A stretch of 64,000 nucleotides of DNA, taken from NCBI RefSeq assembly GCF_000166335.1, contig NC_014657.1:1718501-1782500 (forward strand), given 5' to 3'. A model generated the notes under the pieces. It searched no databases, was not told the DNA's origin, and saw only the letters and a program-made list of their open reading frames with translations. The stretch's first letter is position 1. The number at the start of each line of letters is the position of its first letter. This stretch comes from Caldicellulosiruptor owensensis OL (lineage in GTDB: Bacteria > Bacillota > Thermoanaerobacteria > Caldicellulosiruptorales > Caldicellulosiruptoraceae). Below, piece after piece: positions 55,915-64,000 of the stretch. Made by a program: the position numbers and the translations under genes.

Positions 55915-57309
55915 TTATACACCTAAATATGCCAAATACTTTTTAGTGTTATTTATCATCTCATCAAAAAGCTGCTCAGCTTTACTCTGTGGCAGTCTTT
56001 CAACTGCAGGGTCATTTAAAAATGCTCTTTTTGCAAGGCTCAAGTCCTTTTCTAAAGCAGCTTTAACTATAAGTTCTTGATTGCTGATATGCCTTGTCAT
56101 TATGCTTGCCAAATCTGAAGGCAGCTTTCCTGCATAGACAGGCCTGACGTCATCATGGGTAAACACTGCATTTGTCTCAACTATAGCTCCTATTGGAAGA
56201 TTTGGTATTTGACCCATATTTGGCAAATTCACGTTTGTCACCAACGTATCCAAACCTAAAATAGCTTTCATCTGCATAACTCCTTCTTCTCCAGAAGGAT
56301 TCAATGGAACTTCTTTTTGGTCAGATGCGTATTCTTTGCTAAGTTTAATCAATTCTTCTCTGTGTTTAATTCGCCATTCGACAGGTGTCAAGTTGAATTT
56401 CCATTTATAAACTGTTTCTTTGTCCCTAAGATAAATGTAAGGGACAAACTCAGCCAAGTGTCTATCCCCTGCTGCAGCAATAAGTCCAAAGCGTTTAAAC
56501 AAATCAAACTTTACTCTATTTGCAGAAGCAAAATAATCTTTTTCCCATAATCCCTTTGTTTTTTCAAAACCTTCTTCATAATATTTGTTTACAAATTCCT
56601 TGTAAAGAGGGAATAAATCATGAGTTTTATATGATGCTTTATCAAACCACGTAAAATGATTTATACCAAGAACATTCACCTTGATTTCTCTTCTTGAGAT
56701 TTCTCTGTTTTCTCCTAAAAATTCTTTTACAACTTCTGTCAAAAGCTTCTGGGTACCAAAAACTTCATGACAGCAGCCAAAAGCTTTTATTTTAGGAAAT
56801 ACTTCATATAGGGCTTTTAAGCATATAGCCATTGGATTTGTGTAATTGATAACCCAAGCATCTGGACAATTTCTCTTTATAGCTTCTGCAAATTCAACAT
56901 ACATAGGAACAGTCCTAAGTCCTCTGATAAGACCTCCTGGACCTGTTGTATCACCCACAGACTGGTATATACCATATTTCTCAGGAGCATGGACATCCGA
57001 ATACATCTCTTCAAATGTCCCAGGCAAAATCGAAATGATAACAAAATCTGCCCCATATAAAGCTTCATCTAAGCTCTCTACAGCAACATATTTCCACTTA
57101 CCCAATATCTCAGGTTTGCTTGAAAGCTTATTGCCTATCACTTCATTTGTCTTAGCAGCTTCAAAATCGATGTCGTAAAGTCTCACAGTACCACTCAAGT
57201 CCTTCTCTAAAGCTAAATCAGTCATCAATCTCCATGCCCAGCCACGTGAACCCCCACCAATGTATGCTATATTGATTTGTTTCTGTTGTCCTGATGTGGC
57301 ATTCAACAT
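55915..57309 (-). CDS. Glycoside hydrolase family 4 (NAD/Mn-dependent glycosidase)
   Basis: The 464-residue enzyme has an N-terminal NAD fold (IAYIGGGSRGWAWRLMTDL), GDTTGPGGLIRGLRTVP, VINYTNPMAICLKAL, the metal cysteine/His in FGCCHEVFG, and LGINHFTWF, all typical of GH4. GH4 members cleave alpha-glucosides, alpha-galactosides or alpha-glucuronides by a redox mechanism; the substrate cannot be fixed here. ATG lies behind AGGAGGGAG. It is a single gene with an operator-like inverted repeat over its -10. Confidence 0.9.
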   Translation of the reverse strand: MLNATSGQQKQINIAYIGGGSRGWAWRLMTDLALEKDLSGTVRLYDIDFEAAKTNEVIGNKLSSKPEILGKWKYVAVESLDEALYGADFVIISILPGTFEEMYSDVHAPEKYGIYQSVGDTTGPGGLIRGLRTVPMYVEFAEAIKRNCPDAWVINYTNPMAICLKALYEVFPKIKAFGCCHEVFGTQKLLTEVVKEFLGENREISRREIKVNVLGINHFTWFDKASYKTHDLFPLYKEFVNKYYEEGFEKTKGLWEKDYFASANRVKFDLFKRFGLIAAAGDRHLAEFVPYIYLRDKETVYKWKFNLTPVEWRIKHREELIKLSKEYASDQKEVPLNPSGEEGVMQMKAILGLDTLVTNVNLPNMGQIPNLPIGAIVETNAVFTHDDVRPVYAGKLPSDLASIMTRHISNQELIVKAALEKDLSLAKRAFLNDPAVERLPQSKAEQLFDEMINNTKKYLAYLGV

Positions 57310-57327
57310 TACTCCCTCCTATAATAA

Positions 57328-57356
57328 TTGTGAATTTCAAATAAATTATATCACAA
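57328..57356 (-). promoter_or_regulatory. Operator-like inverted repeat over the GH4 promoter
   Basis: TTGTGA (57328-57333) and TCACAA (57351-57356) form an inverted repeat with a 17-bp spacer that contains the minus-strand -10 TATAAT (57345-57350). Confidence 0.4.
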
Positions 57357-57591
57357 ATCTCACTCAAAACCAAACCATTATTATCTTTAACTTTCATTTA
57401 TGCCCAGTATATCTGGTTTTTTGACTTTTCAAAAGTCTATCCTAAAAAGGCATATGCTGAAGACATATTTACCAGCCAATTTATTACAGAATAGAAAATA
57501 AAAAGTTCCACGTATCTTGCCATCTCTGGGCTCGCTAAATAAAGTCATCTTTGTTTTTACATCTCTCAGCATAAATCATTAAAAATATTCG

Positions 57592-58310
57592 TCATCTGCT
57601 TCCTGGTGAATTTTCAATTATACCCATTAAGTGTTTTGTTTTTTGGTGGAATAGGATTTTTATTGGGTTTCTTACATTATGTGTTCTTAACCATAAAGCA
57701 ACCAAGGATATAAATATAAATCCAAAAGTAGATAAAAGCTCATAGGAGTAGGCTGTAAATCTTGCTCTTGTTCCAATGTCTATCATGTTCCACTCATAGC
57801 AAGGTAAATTGTATTTTTTCATATGTTCGTATACTTCTTTTGGGAGGCTGTCTTTGTCTAAAAGATGCTTTGTATCAAGTTGAAACTCAGAAAAAGGAAT
57901 GAGGGCTTCATAATAGTACAAACTTCTTTCACCCTTTTTTGTCTTTCTTGTTTTTCTTGGTATGGCGTTTCTTTTGAAAATAGACTTTATTCGTATTTTC
58001 GCTTATTTTAATACCATATTTTCTGAGCAGGTAAAGAAATAAACGTCTGTATTCTAAAGCCAGTTTTTTAGATTCTTTGATTATGAGATTTTCAAGTTCA
58101 GAAGAAAGTTTTTTTAGGGCAAGTTTTAGGCTTTCTTGATTTATCCTCAACAGGACCATATACTGCTCTTCTTACAGTATGCCTTGATACACCTAATATT
58201 TTAGCAGTTTTTGATACGTTTTTATTATTATTTTCAAACACTTTTCGAACTAATTCTCTTGCCTTTTCAGGAGATATTTTTCTGAGTTCATGATATGGTA
58301 TAATATTCAT
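57592..58310 (-). pseudogene. Decayed transposase with two A-run frameshifts
   Basis: Three overlapping frames read as one transposase: an HTH start (ARELVRKVFENNNKNVSKTA, GVSRHTVRRAVYG), a middle (SSELENLIIKESKKLALEYR) and a catalytic part (FQLDTKHLLD, WNMIDIGTRARFTAYSYELL). The frames join at a 7-A run (58109-58115) and a 6-A run (57935-57940), each needing one base fewer. The 3' end after NPIKILF degenerates and further remnants may run to about 57420. It is an integrase-core (DDE) transposase, IS481/ISNCY-like. AT-rich 57357-57591 otherwise holds nothing. Confidence 0.7.
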
Positions 58311-58500
58311 AGTAGGCTGCCCTCCCATCCTGGTAGTTTTTTGATTTTTCTTTTGAATGGAATATTACACTTTTTAATTATATCAAACAGGAGGGAGGCA
58401 GCCTCAATTCTTTTTATAAGTTTCTCCTCACTGTTTTCACACATTCTTTCGTTGTGGTAAATATCTCTACACCTATTCGAGGGTGTATCCTAAAAAGATA

Positions 58501-58530
58501 TTGACAATTCTACCTCTCCTCCCTTATAAT
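58501..58530 (+). promoter_or_regulatory. tRNA-Trp promoter
   Basis: TTGACA (58501-58506), 18 bp, TATAAT (58525-58530), 12 bp before the tRNA. Confidence 0.75.
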
Positions 58531-58541
58531 AAAATAAGTGT

Positions 58542-58617
58542 AGGGGCGTAGCTCAATTGGCAGAGTAGCGGTCTCCAAAACCGTCGGCTGGGGGTTCGAG
58601 TCCCTCCGCCCCTGCCA
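58542..58617 (+). tRNA. tRNA-Trp (CCA)
   Basis: Cloverleaf with acceptor AGGGGCG/CGCCCCT, anticodon loop CTCCAAA (CCA), T-loop TTCGAGT, G discriminator and encoded CCA. Confidence 0.95.
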
Positions 58618-58927
58618 TAAGTTTTGGCTGCAAGTCCATTGTGTAAGCGATGGACTTGTGATATAATCACTATATAGTCAGGAGTTACACCGATTGCTGT
58701 GAGTTTGATGTGTTGTTTCTTTTGGGGGGAGAAAGGTTTTTCCTTTCTCCCTTTTAAACACCCCACAATACGAACAAGTTTTCTTAAAATAATTATGCCA
58801 TGCGTTTTTGTATTTCAAAATACCCCCTCAAAAAAATTTGACATTCAGTATAAACACCTAAAAAGTATACTTCTGGCAATCATTTGATTATGTTTTATCA
58901 CAACCGAATGAACGTATAAACAGGGTG
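58618..58927. other. Intergenic region with two hairpins and a repeat copy
   Basis: CAAGTCCAT/ATGGACTTG forms a hairpin at 58631-58658. GGGAGAAAGG/CCTTTCTCCC with a following TTTT (58727-58756) is a good terminator, probably for the tRNA-Trp transcript. Bases 58831-58892 are a copy of a repeat that recurs at 61253-61315. No gene is seen. Confidence 0.5.
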
Positions 58928-59575
58928 TTAGTGAACTACCATCCACCTAAAGAGGTGGAGGCTTCCTGCTTCATCGACCAGACTTGCTGCTGGGACTGTA
59001 TTCCCAGCAGTAGAGGCCCAGATCTTAACAGGCGTAAATTCGGGTGGTTCCCACCCTACTAACCGCTTATATAAACAAATCCCATAGTTTCTCAAGTTTT
59101 TCGCTGCATTCTCGTCCCTATCATGAATCGTTATACATTCAGGACATTTCCATACTCTATCCTTCAATTCTAACTCTTTGTTGATATATCCGCATCTACT
59201 ATACATTTTCGAAGATGGAAATGTCCTATCCACCTCTATAACTCTCCTACCATACCAATCTGCCTTGTATCTAAAATATTCTAAAAACGTTGACCATGAA
59301 CTATCAAGAATGTGTTTCGATAATCTTGTTTTTGATAGCCCCTTTACGTTCAAACTTTCGACCACCACGACTTGGTTCTCGTCTATGATGGTCTTGGAAA
59401 GCTTGTGTAAAAAATTTTCCCTTGCATTCTTTACATACTCATGCTCTTTTGCAAGCCTTTTTCTTGTTTTTCCCCAGTTTTTAGAGTCTTCCTCCTTCCT
59501 TGACAATTGTCTCTGCAGTCTTTTGAGTCTCTTTTCTGCTTTGATAAGATATTTCGGATATTCAACCTTCAAGGG
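58928..59575 (-). pseudogene. tnpB: TnpB (IS200/IS605 OrfB), 5'-truncated by IS256-like element
   Basis: Only the C-terminal half or so remains (about 215 native residues). It keeps VVVVESLNVKGL (RuvC Glu), a zinc ribbon (SRCGYINKELELKDRVWKCPEC, landmark CxxC...CPEC) and HDRDENAAKNL (RuvC Asp). The N-terminal part with the first RuvC Asp is missing; upstream residues to 59614 are translated from the IS256 end. The 3' end is intact to the hairpin CCACCTctttaGGTGG and TTCAC at 58931-58956, the element's right end. No TnpA is present. RNA-guided nuclease activity is not expected from this remnant. Confidence 0.85.
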
Positions 59576-60860
59576 TGTTAAAATAAAGTTGTGTCTGATA
59601 TATAATAAAATCACAAGGGAGGTTGGTTATAATGGATAAAAATACCTATTATGAAACTGTAAAAATATGGCTATTGAAAATGTGTTAAATAAATACTGTA
59701 CCGAACAAGATCCTGCTCGCCCAGCACTAAAAAAATTGTTAGAAGATTTGCTTGATTGGTTCATGCTTTCTGAGCGTGAAATATATCTTTCAAAAAATGA
59801 TGATGACAAAGGTAATGGATTTTATGATAGAAAACTTGCAACACCTATAGGCAACCTCGAAATATCTGTTCCAAGAACTCGAGAAGGTAGTTTCAGACCT
59901 CATATCCTTCCTAAACCATATAAAAGAATTGACCAATCCTATACAGAACTTCTTATGTCTTTGGTTATTAACGGTTATTCCGAAACAGCACTTCTAAATA
60001 CTCTCAAAAGCCTTAATTTACCGTATTCTGAAGATGAACTTACTAAAATCAAGAATAATCTCAAAAACGAATTAGATCTTTTTAAACAAAGAGAGTTGCC
60101 TCAAGAAGCATTTGCTCTAATAATAGATGCATATCATTGTGAAATTAAAGATTCTTCAAAGGTTAAAAAGGCTGCGTGTTATATCATCCTTGGAATTGAT
60201 ATGGATGGCAAAAAAGATATCTTTGGCATGTACACCTTCTTTGGTAAAGAAAACAGAGCAGATTGGAATAAAGTCTTTGAAGATTTAATAAATCGCGGCC
60301 TTAAAAAAGTTTTGATAGTTGTAAGTGATGATTTCCCTGGCATAATTGAAACAATTAAAGCTGTATATCCATATGCCGACCATCAACTTTGTCTTGTCCA
60401 TCTTCAAAGAAATGTCAGAAAACACATGGATAAAACTAATGCATCAAACTTTAATAAAGAACTGGATAAGATTAAACTTTCTTCTTCTTTTGATGAGGCA
60501 ATAGAAAAATTTGAGCAATTATGTAGCAAATTTAAAGAAAAATATCCCCGATTTATAAACAGTATCTCACAAAAATCAGGCCATTTCTTTGCTTTTACGA
60601 AATACCCTGATGAAGTAAGAAAACATATTTATAGCACAAATGCCGTTGAAAGTGTTAACAGCCTGATTGAAAAGATTAGAATAAAATCTGGTGGATACTT
60701 TAACTCAGTGGATATTTTAGAAATCAATATATACCTACAACGCGAAAATCTAAAGCAGACCAAATGGAAAAAACCTGCCCCAATGATAAAGGCTCACATT
60801 TATGATATTCACCAACTTTTCCAGTTACGCTACTTTACCCAGACACAAAATTCTTGACAA
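59576..60860 (+). mobile_element. IS256-family insertion sequence
   Basis: An IS256-like transposase is flanked by imperfect terminal inverted repeats that share TTGTGTCTG (59589-59597, inverse at 60840-60848) plus weaker matches outward. No target duplication is recognisable: the left side abuts a cut TnpB gene and the right side a cut IS110 gene. Confidence 0.8.
59632..60857 (+). pseudogene. IS256-family transposase, frameshifted near the start
   Basis: The main frame (59667-60857, 396 codons) has the IS256/Mutator signatures: SVPRTREGSFRPHILPKPYKR (split landmark), ALIIDAYHCEIKD (Asp), VVSDDFPGIIETIKAVYP (Asp), HQLCLVHLQRNVRKH and TNAVESVNSLIEK (Glu). The proper start is ATG 59632 behind GGGAGG (MDKNTYYETVK); it runs out of frame because a 5-A run at 59661-59665 is one A short of joining MDKNTYYETVK to MAIENVL. 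ATG 59667 lacks a ribosome site. Catalytic residues are all present, so slippage could still yield protein. Confidence 0.8.
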
Positions 60861-61103
60861 GTCTCCTGTAGGCTCTATCCCTACTATTACGTTCTCTTTG
60901 CCATTGGCTTTCATTATCTTATTTGCCCAATCCAAAAATTTTTCCATCCCTTCTTCTCTATTCTCAAACTCTATTCTCTTGCCAAGCTCCACTCCTCTAA
61001 AATCAAATGCTCTGCCTACATGCCTCTCCTTTGCTATGTCTACTCCTACAACTAAAGTTTTCTCTGTCACTTGTAATATCTTTTCATTTTGTGTATACTT
61101 CAA
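60860..61103 (-). pseudogene. IS110-family transposase, N-terminal fragment
   Basis: About 80 residues remain: KTLVVGVDIAKERHVGRAFD (the DEDD Asp) to IVGIEPTG (the Glu), after which the frame continues into the IS256 end (DLSRILCLG). TTG 61103 follows GGAGG. The C-terminal half with the catalytic Ser is missing. It must have been removed with adjacent DNA, since simple insertion would leave it downstream. Confidence 0.85.
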
Positions 61104-61252
61104 AGAGGGTACCTCCTTTGTTGTGTTTTGTCGTAAGTTGTACAACTTACATTCTGTATTTTATCAGGAGGTACCTTTTCTTTTCAAATCTCATTTCTCG
61201 TCATTTTCACTCATTTTCGTTCATTACAGGAATGCTCTTGTGTTCTACAGTT
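61104..61252. other. Non-coding end of IS110 with palindromes
   Basis: A perfect 18-bp palindrome GTAAGTTG.CAACTTAC (61133-61150) lies between inverted GGTACCTCC/GGAGGTACC arms (about 61109-61117 and 61168-61176). In the IS110 family a non-coding end can encode a bridge RNA; this is the corresponding region, but I see no proof of one. Confidence 0.4.
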
Positions 61253-61581
61253 GAAAAAATTTGACGCTTTATATTAACACCCAAAAGTTGTATTTCTGGC
61301 AATGATTTGAGCATATTGTAGCATGTTTGCATATAGTTTGCAAGGGGGCAGTAAAGCAGAGCAGCAAGGATTCGAATAATGAGTACTGCAAGCATGAGAA
61401 GAAAAATAATAACTTCTGGGAGAAGCATTTTAAGTTCTTTTTGAATGCAAAACCTTCCTGTTTTCTTTGGCATCTAAAGACACCCTTTGAAAAACAAAAA
61501 ACACAGATAGTTCCTTGCCGACTACCTGTGGCTAACTTCTTTTTTGGTTGTTGAATTCGCAGCTTCTTAATCATGTTTTTA
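61253..61581. other. Region without a supported gene
   Basis: Bases 61253-61315 repeat 58831-58892 (AAAAAATTTGAC, AACACC, TTCTGGCAAT blocks). Two overlapping minus-strand frames (61207-61473 and 61269-61574) have no ribosome site or known domain; one contains a hydrophobic stretch. I regard the region as remnant DNA. Confidence 0.4.
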
Positions 61582-61808
61582 CTACCTACAGAGTTTCAAA
61601 AACTCTTCCAAACTTATCCCTGCCTGTTCCAGAATACTTTTAGCGTTCCCCTTGCAACTTCTTCATGCATTGGGATAATCACAATCCTTGTTGGATTCTC
61701 TTTCTTTAGCTTGAGATGACTGCCTTTTTGTGACACTTCCCTGAACCCAACTTTTTTGAGCGCTCTTATTATTTCCTGTGGCTTTAGTACAGGGTATTTT
61801 GGTGACAT
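61582..61808 (-). pseudogene. hicA: HicA-family toxin, frameshifted
   Basis: The frame MSPKYPVLKPQEIIRALKKV... has the HicA core GFREVSQKGSHLKLKK (catalytic His in GSH) and ends early (KVFWNRQG) at 61614. One extra A in the run at 61638-61641 would restore the standard C-terminus SILEQAGISLEEFLKLC to a stop at 61582. HicA is an mRNA interferase; the C-terminal helix is probably lost, so toxicity is doubtful. ATG follows the hicB stop directly. Confidence 0.8.
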
Positions 61809-62012
61809 TTATACTGCCACCTCTATGGTAGTTATTAGCAGTGGCATCTGTGGTTTTTGTATCTCTTCTCCTTCATAGTAAAGTTCAATAGCTTCTTTTA
61901 AATTGGCTATTGCTTCTTCGACAGTCTTTCCCTGTGAAGCTACATTATTTTCTATGCATTTGGCAATATACCAGTTGTCTTCTTTACTTACTACTACTGT
62001 AAACAACATAAC
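61809..62012 (-). CDS. hicB: HicB-family antitoxin
   Basis: The 67-residue protein has the HicB fold: LFTVVVSKEDNWYIAKCIEN, VASQGKTVEEAIANLKEAIELYYEG. It lacks an extra DNA-binding domain. I start at ATG 62012; the longer frame to 62189 crosses a promoter. The order hicB-hicA, with no gap, is the less common arrangement but known. It should neutralise HicA and is intact while the toxin is broken. Confidence 0.85.
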   Translation of the reverse strand, partial: VMLFTVVVSKEDNWYIAKCIENNVASQGKTVEEAIANLKEAIELYYEGEEIQKPQMPLLITTIEVAV

Positions 62013-62158
62013 AAAATCACCCTTTACGCTTGAAAGTTTTTTCTTAACAACTCTTATTATACCACACAAAAAACAAAAACCACAGCTTTTGCTGTGGTAG
62101 ATTTTATTTTTACATTTCTGTAAACACATTGCGAACACATTTTCTCTATCTGTTTTTA
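62013..62158. other. hicB promoter region and a terminator hairpin
   Basis: On the minus strand CCACAGC...GCTGTGG (about 62080-62098) is followed by TTTTTGTTTTTT, a terminator for upstream transcription. A -10 TATAAT lies near 62055 for hicBA. Confidence 0.5.
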
Positions 62159-62475
62159 TTATACACTCAATTTTGAGATTTCGCAACACTGTTTGAAGTT
62201 AAAATTCTCAAAGGTTTTAGCTACTGGCACAAGCCCTGTTTGAGCTTTTGAGACAGCTGTTTTGTAGCTGTCATGATTTTCTCTGCCGCACCTTATATAA
62301 CCGTTTACAATCGTCTCTCCCACCCTGTTGATTGCTATGGTACTCAAAGCCCGGCTTAAAAGCACTTCTCAGGCTTGGCTACTGCCTATAAAAACAGTAG
62401 AATCCTGTGTTTTCGCCATATACATAAAGCCGCTGGGAGTTTGGAAATAACAACGAGCAGCATCAGTTTGTTTTT
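62159..62475 (-). pseudogene. Out-of-frame C-terminal continuation of the secreted protein gene
   Basis: Removing one A from the 5-A run near 62474 joins the upstream protein to QTDAARCYFQTPSGFMYM, continuing AKTQDSTVFIGSSQA to a TGA at 62369. After that stop the same frame goes on in coding-like sequence (EVLLSRALSTIAINRV...) to about 62159. I read this as decayed tail of the gene at 62463-63977; non-coding RNA is the alternative. Confidence 0.45.
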
Positions 62476-63977
62476 ATAATTGTTGTTGCGTTCGATACCC
62501 TACTGTTGTCTTTATCGATCACAAACTCTAACTTTTTGACTTTGAACCCTGCCGGGACAGTTATGTTTGATACCCTTGCAGGTTTTACTGTATGCGTGAT
62601 ACTGTCTGGCGTGTAGACGAGGTTACCTTTGTCGTCTGTTCTGACCGTGACAGTGCTCTGTGCCGGCACAACCGATAACTGCAGGCTTGGCTGTTGCAGG
62701 CTGGGCTTTACCCTGATCGTGAACGAAATTGATTTTGAGTTGCCCGCGTCGATCCCTTTCTGCCCCTCCCCTGTATTAAACACTACTCTTGCTTTGCCTG
62801 AAATTGTAACTGTATTGTCCCCTGGTTTTAACATTGAGGGAGGCAGAGCAACAGTAACCCCCGGCTCTGGAGTTTTGAAGATTACCTCGTCACGTTCCTT
62901 TTTTGTCGGTGTTGCTTGTACGTATTTCCCGATAACTGAGCCTGTAACGTTCTGTCCGTTAATTTTCACGTAGTTGATCACTGTCTGGTACTGGATAACA
63001 TCGTTTCGTGTGAGTGTGAGTTTGTCGTAGTAAGGGTCTGTGCCGTTAGAGCCAAGCTTGTCCTCCAAAGAACCAATAATGTGTACATTAATATTTGGTG
63101 GTTGATTGGTTGCAGGATCATACCTTAACACTGCATTGTTTATGTCTGAGCTACTGCCACTGACAACTGTAAGATAGCTGTATGAATCAATTGAACCGGT
63201 AACTGAGTCTGTCTTAACTTTTGGATTACCTTTTTGAAGTATCATTCCCACATAAGTTCTGTATCTCAATCTTCCCTTGCTGTCTTTCCAGATAATTTTG
63301 ACTGCGCCGCTACCTTTTTCATCCACACCGAGGAACACGCCATAAGTTTTTAGGTCGCTAATACTGTGTAGTAGCTGGCTCAAAGGTTGATTTTCATATT
63401 CTTCTCGAAGATTGGCAAGGTTTTCACTAATTGTTTCCCAGCTTTTGTTGGAATAAACGGAAGGGTTGTAACCACTAACACCAAGGTCATGTTTCTGTTC
63501 AGAGGTCAGGCTTGCCCACGGTACAAGCCTATCACGAGTTATGTGTTCTGGTGTGAAGTCCCATGGAAATTTAGAATCGGAAAACGGTGCACCGCTGATA
63601 GAATACCCAAGGTACCTGAACCAGCCTCGTGTTCCGCTTGTTTTGTCCTTCAAAAAATACCCGTTCGGGTCTGCCTTGAAATTTCCATACTCCTGGTTTT
63701 CAGGCACATCCCACGGCTCGCCGTATACTATCTGCCTGCGTTCTGCATAGATTTCGCAGTTGAAGTATAGGTCTTTGCCTTTAATGTTTTTGCTTGGTAG
63801 TATATTACCACTTTTGTCTGCTTGTTGTAGCCAATAACTTCTATTCTGCCCGTTGTAACTATTGTATCCACCGTTATACAAAGTAGTATCATTTGCCTTA
63901 ACGCTCTGCCATATTCCTACTGGTGGGATGATACTAAGTATCAAAGATAATACACACAAAAAAGAAAGAGCTTTCAC
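62463..63977 (-). CDS. Secreted protein of unknown function, probably C-terminally frameshifted
   Basis: The 504-residue product has a signal peptide (LSFLCVLSLILSIIPPVGIWQSVKA). A Tyr/Asn/Gly-rich start (YNGGYNSYNGQNRSYW) is followed by unrecognised sequence and a C-terminal beta-sandwich-like region (VALPPSMLKPGDNTVTISGK, STVTVRTDDKGNLVYTPDSI). No catalytic motif is known to me. GTG 63977 follows AGGAG. The frame ends at VSNATTIIKTN; an A-run indel probably cut it short (see 62159-62475). The promoter is outside the window. Confidence 0.65.
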   Translation of the reverse strand: MKALSFLCVLSLILSIIPPVGIWQSVKANDTTLYNGGYNSYNGQNRSYWLQQADKSGNILPSKNIKGKDLYFNCEIYAERRQIVYGEPWDVPENQEYGNFKADPNGYFLKDKTSGTRGWFRYLGYSISGAPFSDSKFPWDFTPEHITRDRLVPWASLTSEQKHDLGVSGYNPSVYSNKSWETISENLANLREEYENQPLSQLLHSISDLKTYGVFLGVDEKGSGAVKIIWKDSKGRLRYRTYVGMILQKGNPKVKTDSVTGSIDSYSYLTVVSGSSSDINNAVLRYDPATNQPPNINVHIIGSLEDKLGSNGTDPYYDKLTLTRNDVIQYQTVINYVKINGQNVTGSVIGKYVQATPTKKERDEVIFKTPEPGVTVALPPSMLKPGDNTVTISGKARVVFNTGEGQKGIDAGNSKSISFTIRVKPSLQQPSLQLSVVPAQSTVTVRTDDKGNLVYTPDSITHTVKPARVSNITVPAGFKVKKLEFVIDKDNSRVSNATTIIKTN

Positions 63978-64000
63978 AAAGCTCCTGTGTCTTTTGAACA

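Noticed and set aside
57929-58115. Programmed -1 ribosomal frameshift in the transposase
   Set aside because: Both junctions need a +1 shift (one base fewer), the wrong direction for the common IS mechanism; slippage or indels fit better.
61207-61574. Two overlapping minus-strand genes
   Set aside because: No ribosome site, no domain and biased composition; they cover a repeat copy and IS remnant DNA.

Overview
The window is AT-rich chromosomal DNA of a thermophilic, anaerobic, low-GC Firmicute. I infer Caldicellulosiruptor or a close relative. The grounds are the composition, the frequent GTG/TTG starts with strong GGAGG ribosome sites, the operon pairs apt-relA-dtd and panB-panC-panD, large FN3/SLH surface proteins, and germination/sporulation genes in an otherwise heterotrophic gene set. 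The genus is an inference; the Firmicute assignment is firm.

Layout. (1) 1-9336: a compact element of about 9.2 kb integrated in the 3' end of a tRNA-Arg(TCG) gene and bounded by an exact 120-bp direct repeat. It carries a tyrosine integrase, a zinc-finger protein, an XRE repressor, a CHC2-Toprim-DnaB primase-helicase fusion, a winged-helix Rep-like protein followed by iterons, a zinc-ribbon protein, a TerS-like HTH protein and a sigma-70-like protein. It has no capsid or conjugation genes. (2) 9337-11106: remains of a second, related element in tandem, with an integrase broken by an amber codon and a zinc-finger gene broken by an opal codon. (3) 11124-13031: an arsR-arsC-acr3 arsenic operon. 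(4) 13399-35079, all on the minus strand: a beta-CASP nuclease, an EamA transporter, an amino-acid ABC transporter, an operon hemZ - radical SAM - wecB - two giant FN3/SLH proteins - SLH protein, and the operon apt-relA-dtd-MBL hydrolase. (5) 35173-36785: an ISLre2-type insertion sequence with a 9-bp target duplication. (6) 36875-41901: spoIIR and a gerA-type germinant receptor operon. (7) 42005-46004: ACT-domain protein, hom, thrB and lysC. (8) 46056-54942: housekeeping and spore-coat-like genes, the panG-panB-panC-panD operon behind a structured leader, ferritin, and four tRNAs. (9) 54990-63977: accessory DNA with a Uma2 protein, a GH4 glycosidase, a decayed transposase, tRNA-Trp, a pile-up of truncated TnpB, IS256 and IS110 genes, a HicAB pair and a broken secreted protein.

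How it fits together. The first element looks able to integrate (integrase, att), repress itself (XRE plus paired operators), and replicate after excision (primase-helicase, Rep, iterons). It may interact with a phage (TerS-like and sigma-like genes), so it resembles a phage satellite or a minimal integrative plasmid. The second accessory region is a graveyard: five single-base length changes in A-runs break otherwise recognisable genes within about 5 kb, and three truncated IS types abut each other without target duplications.
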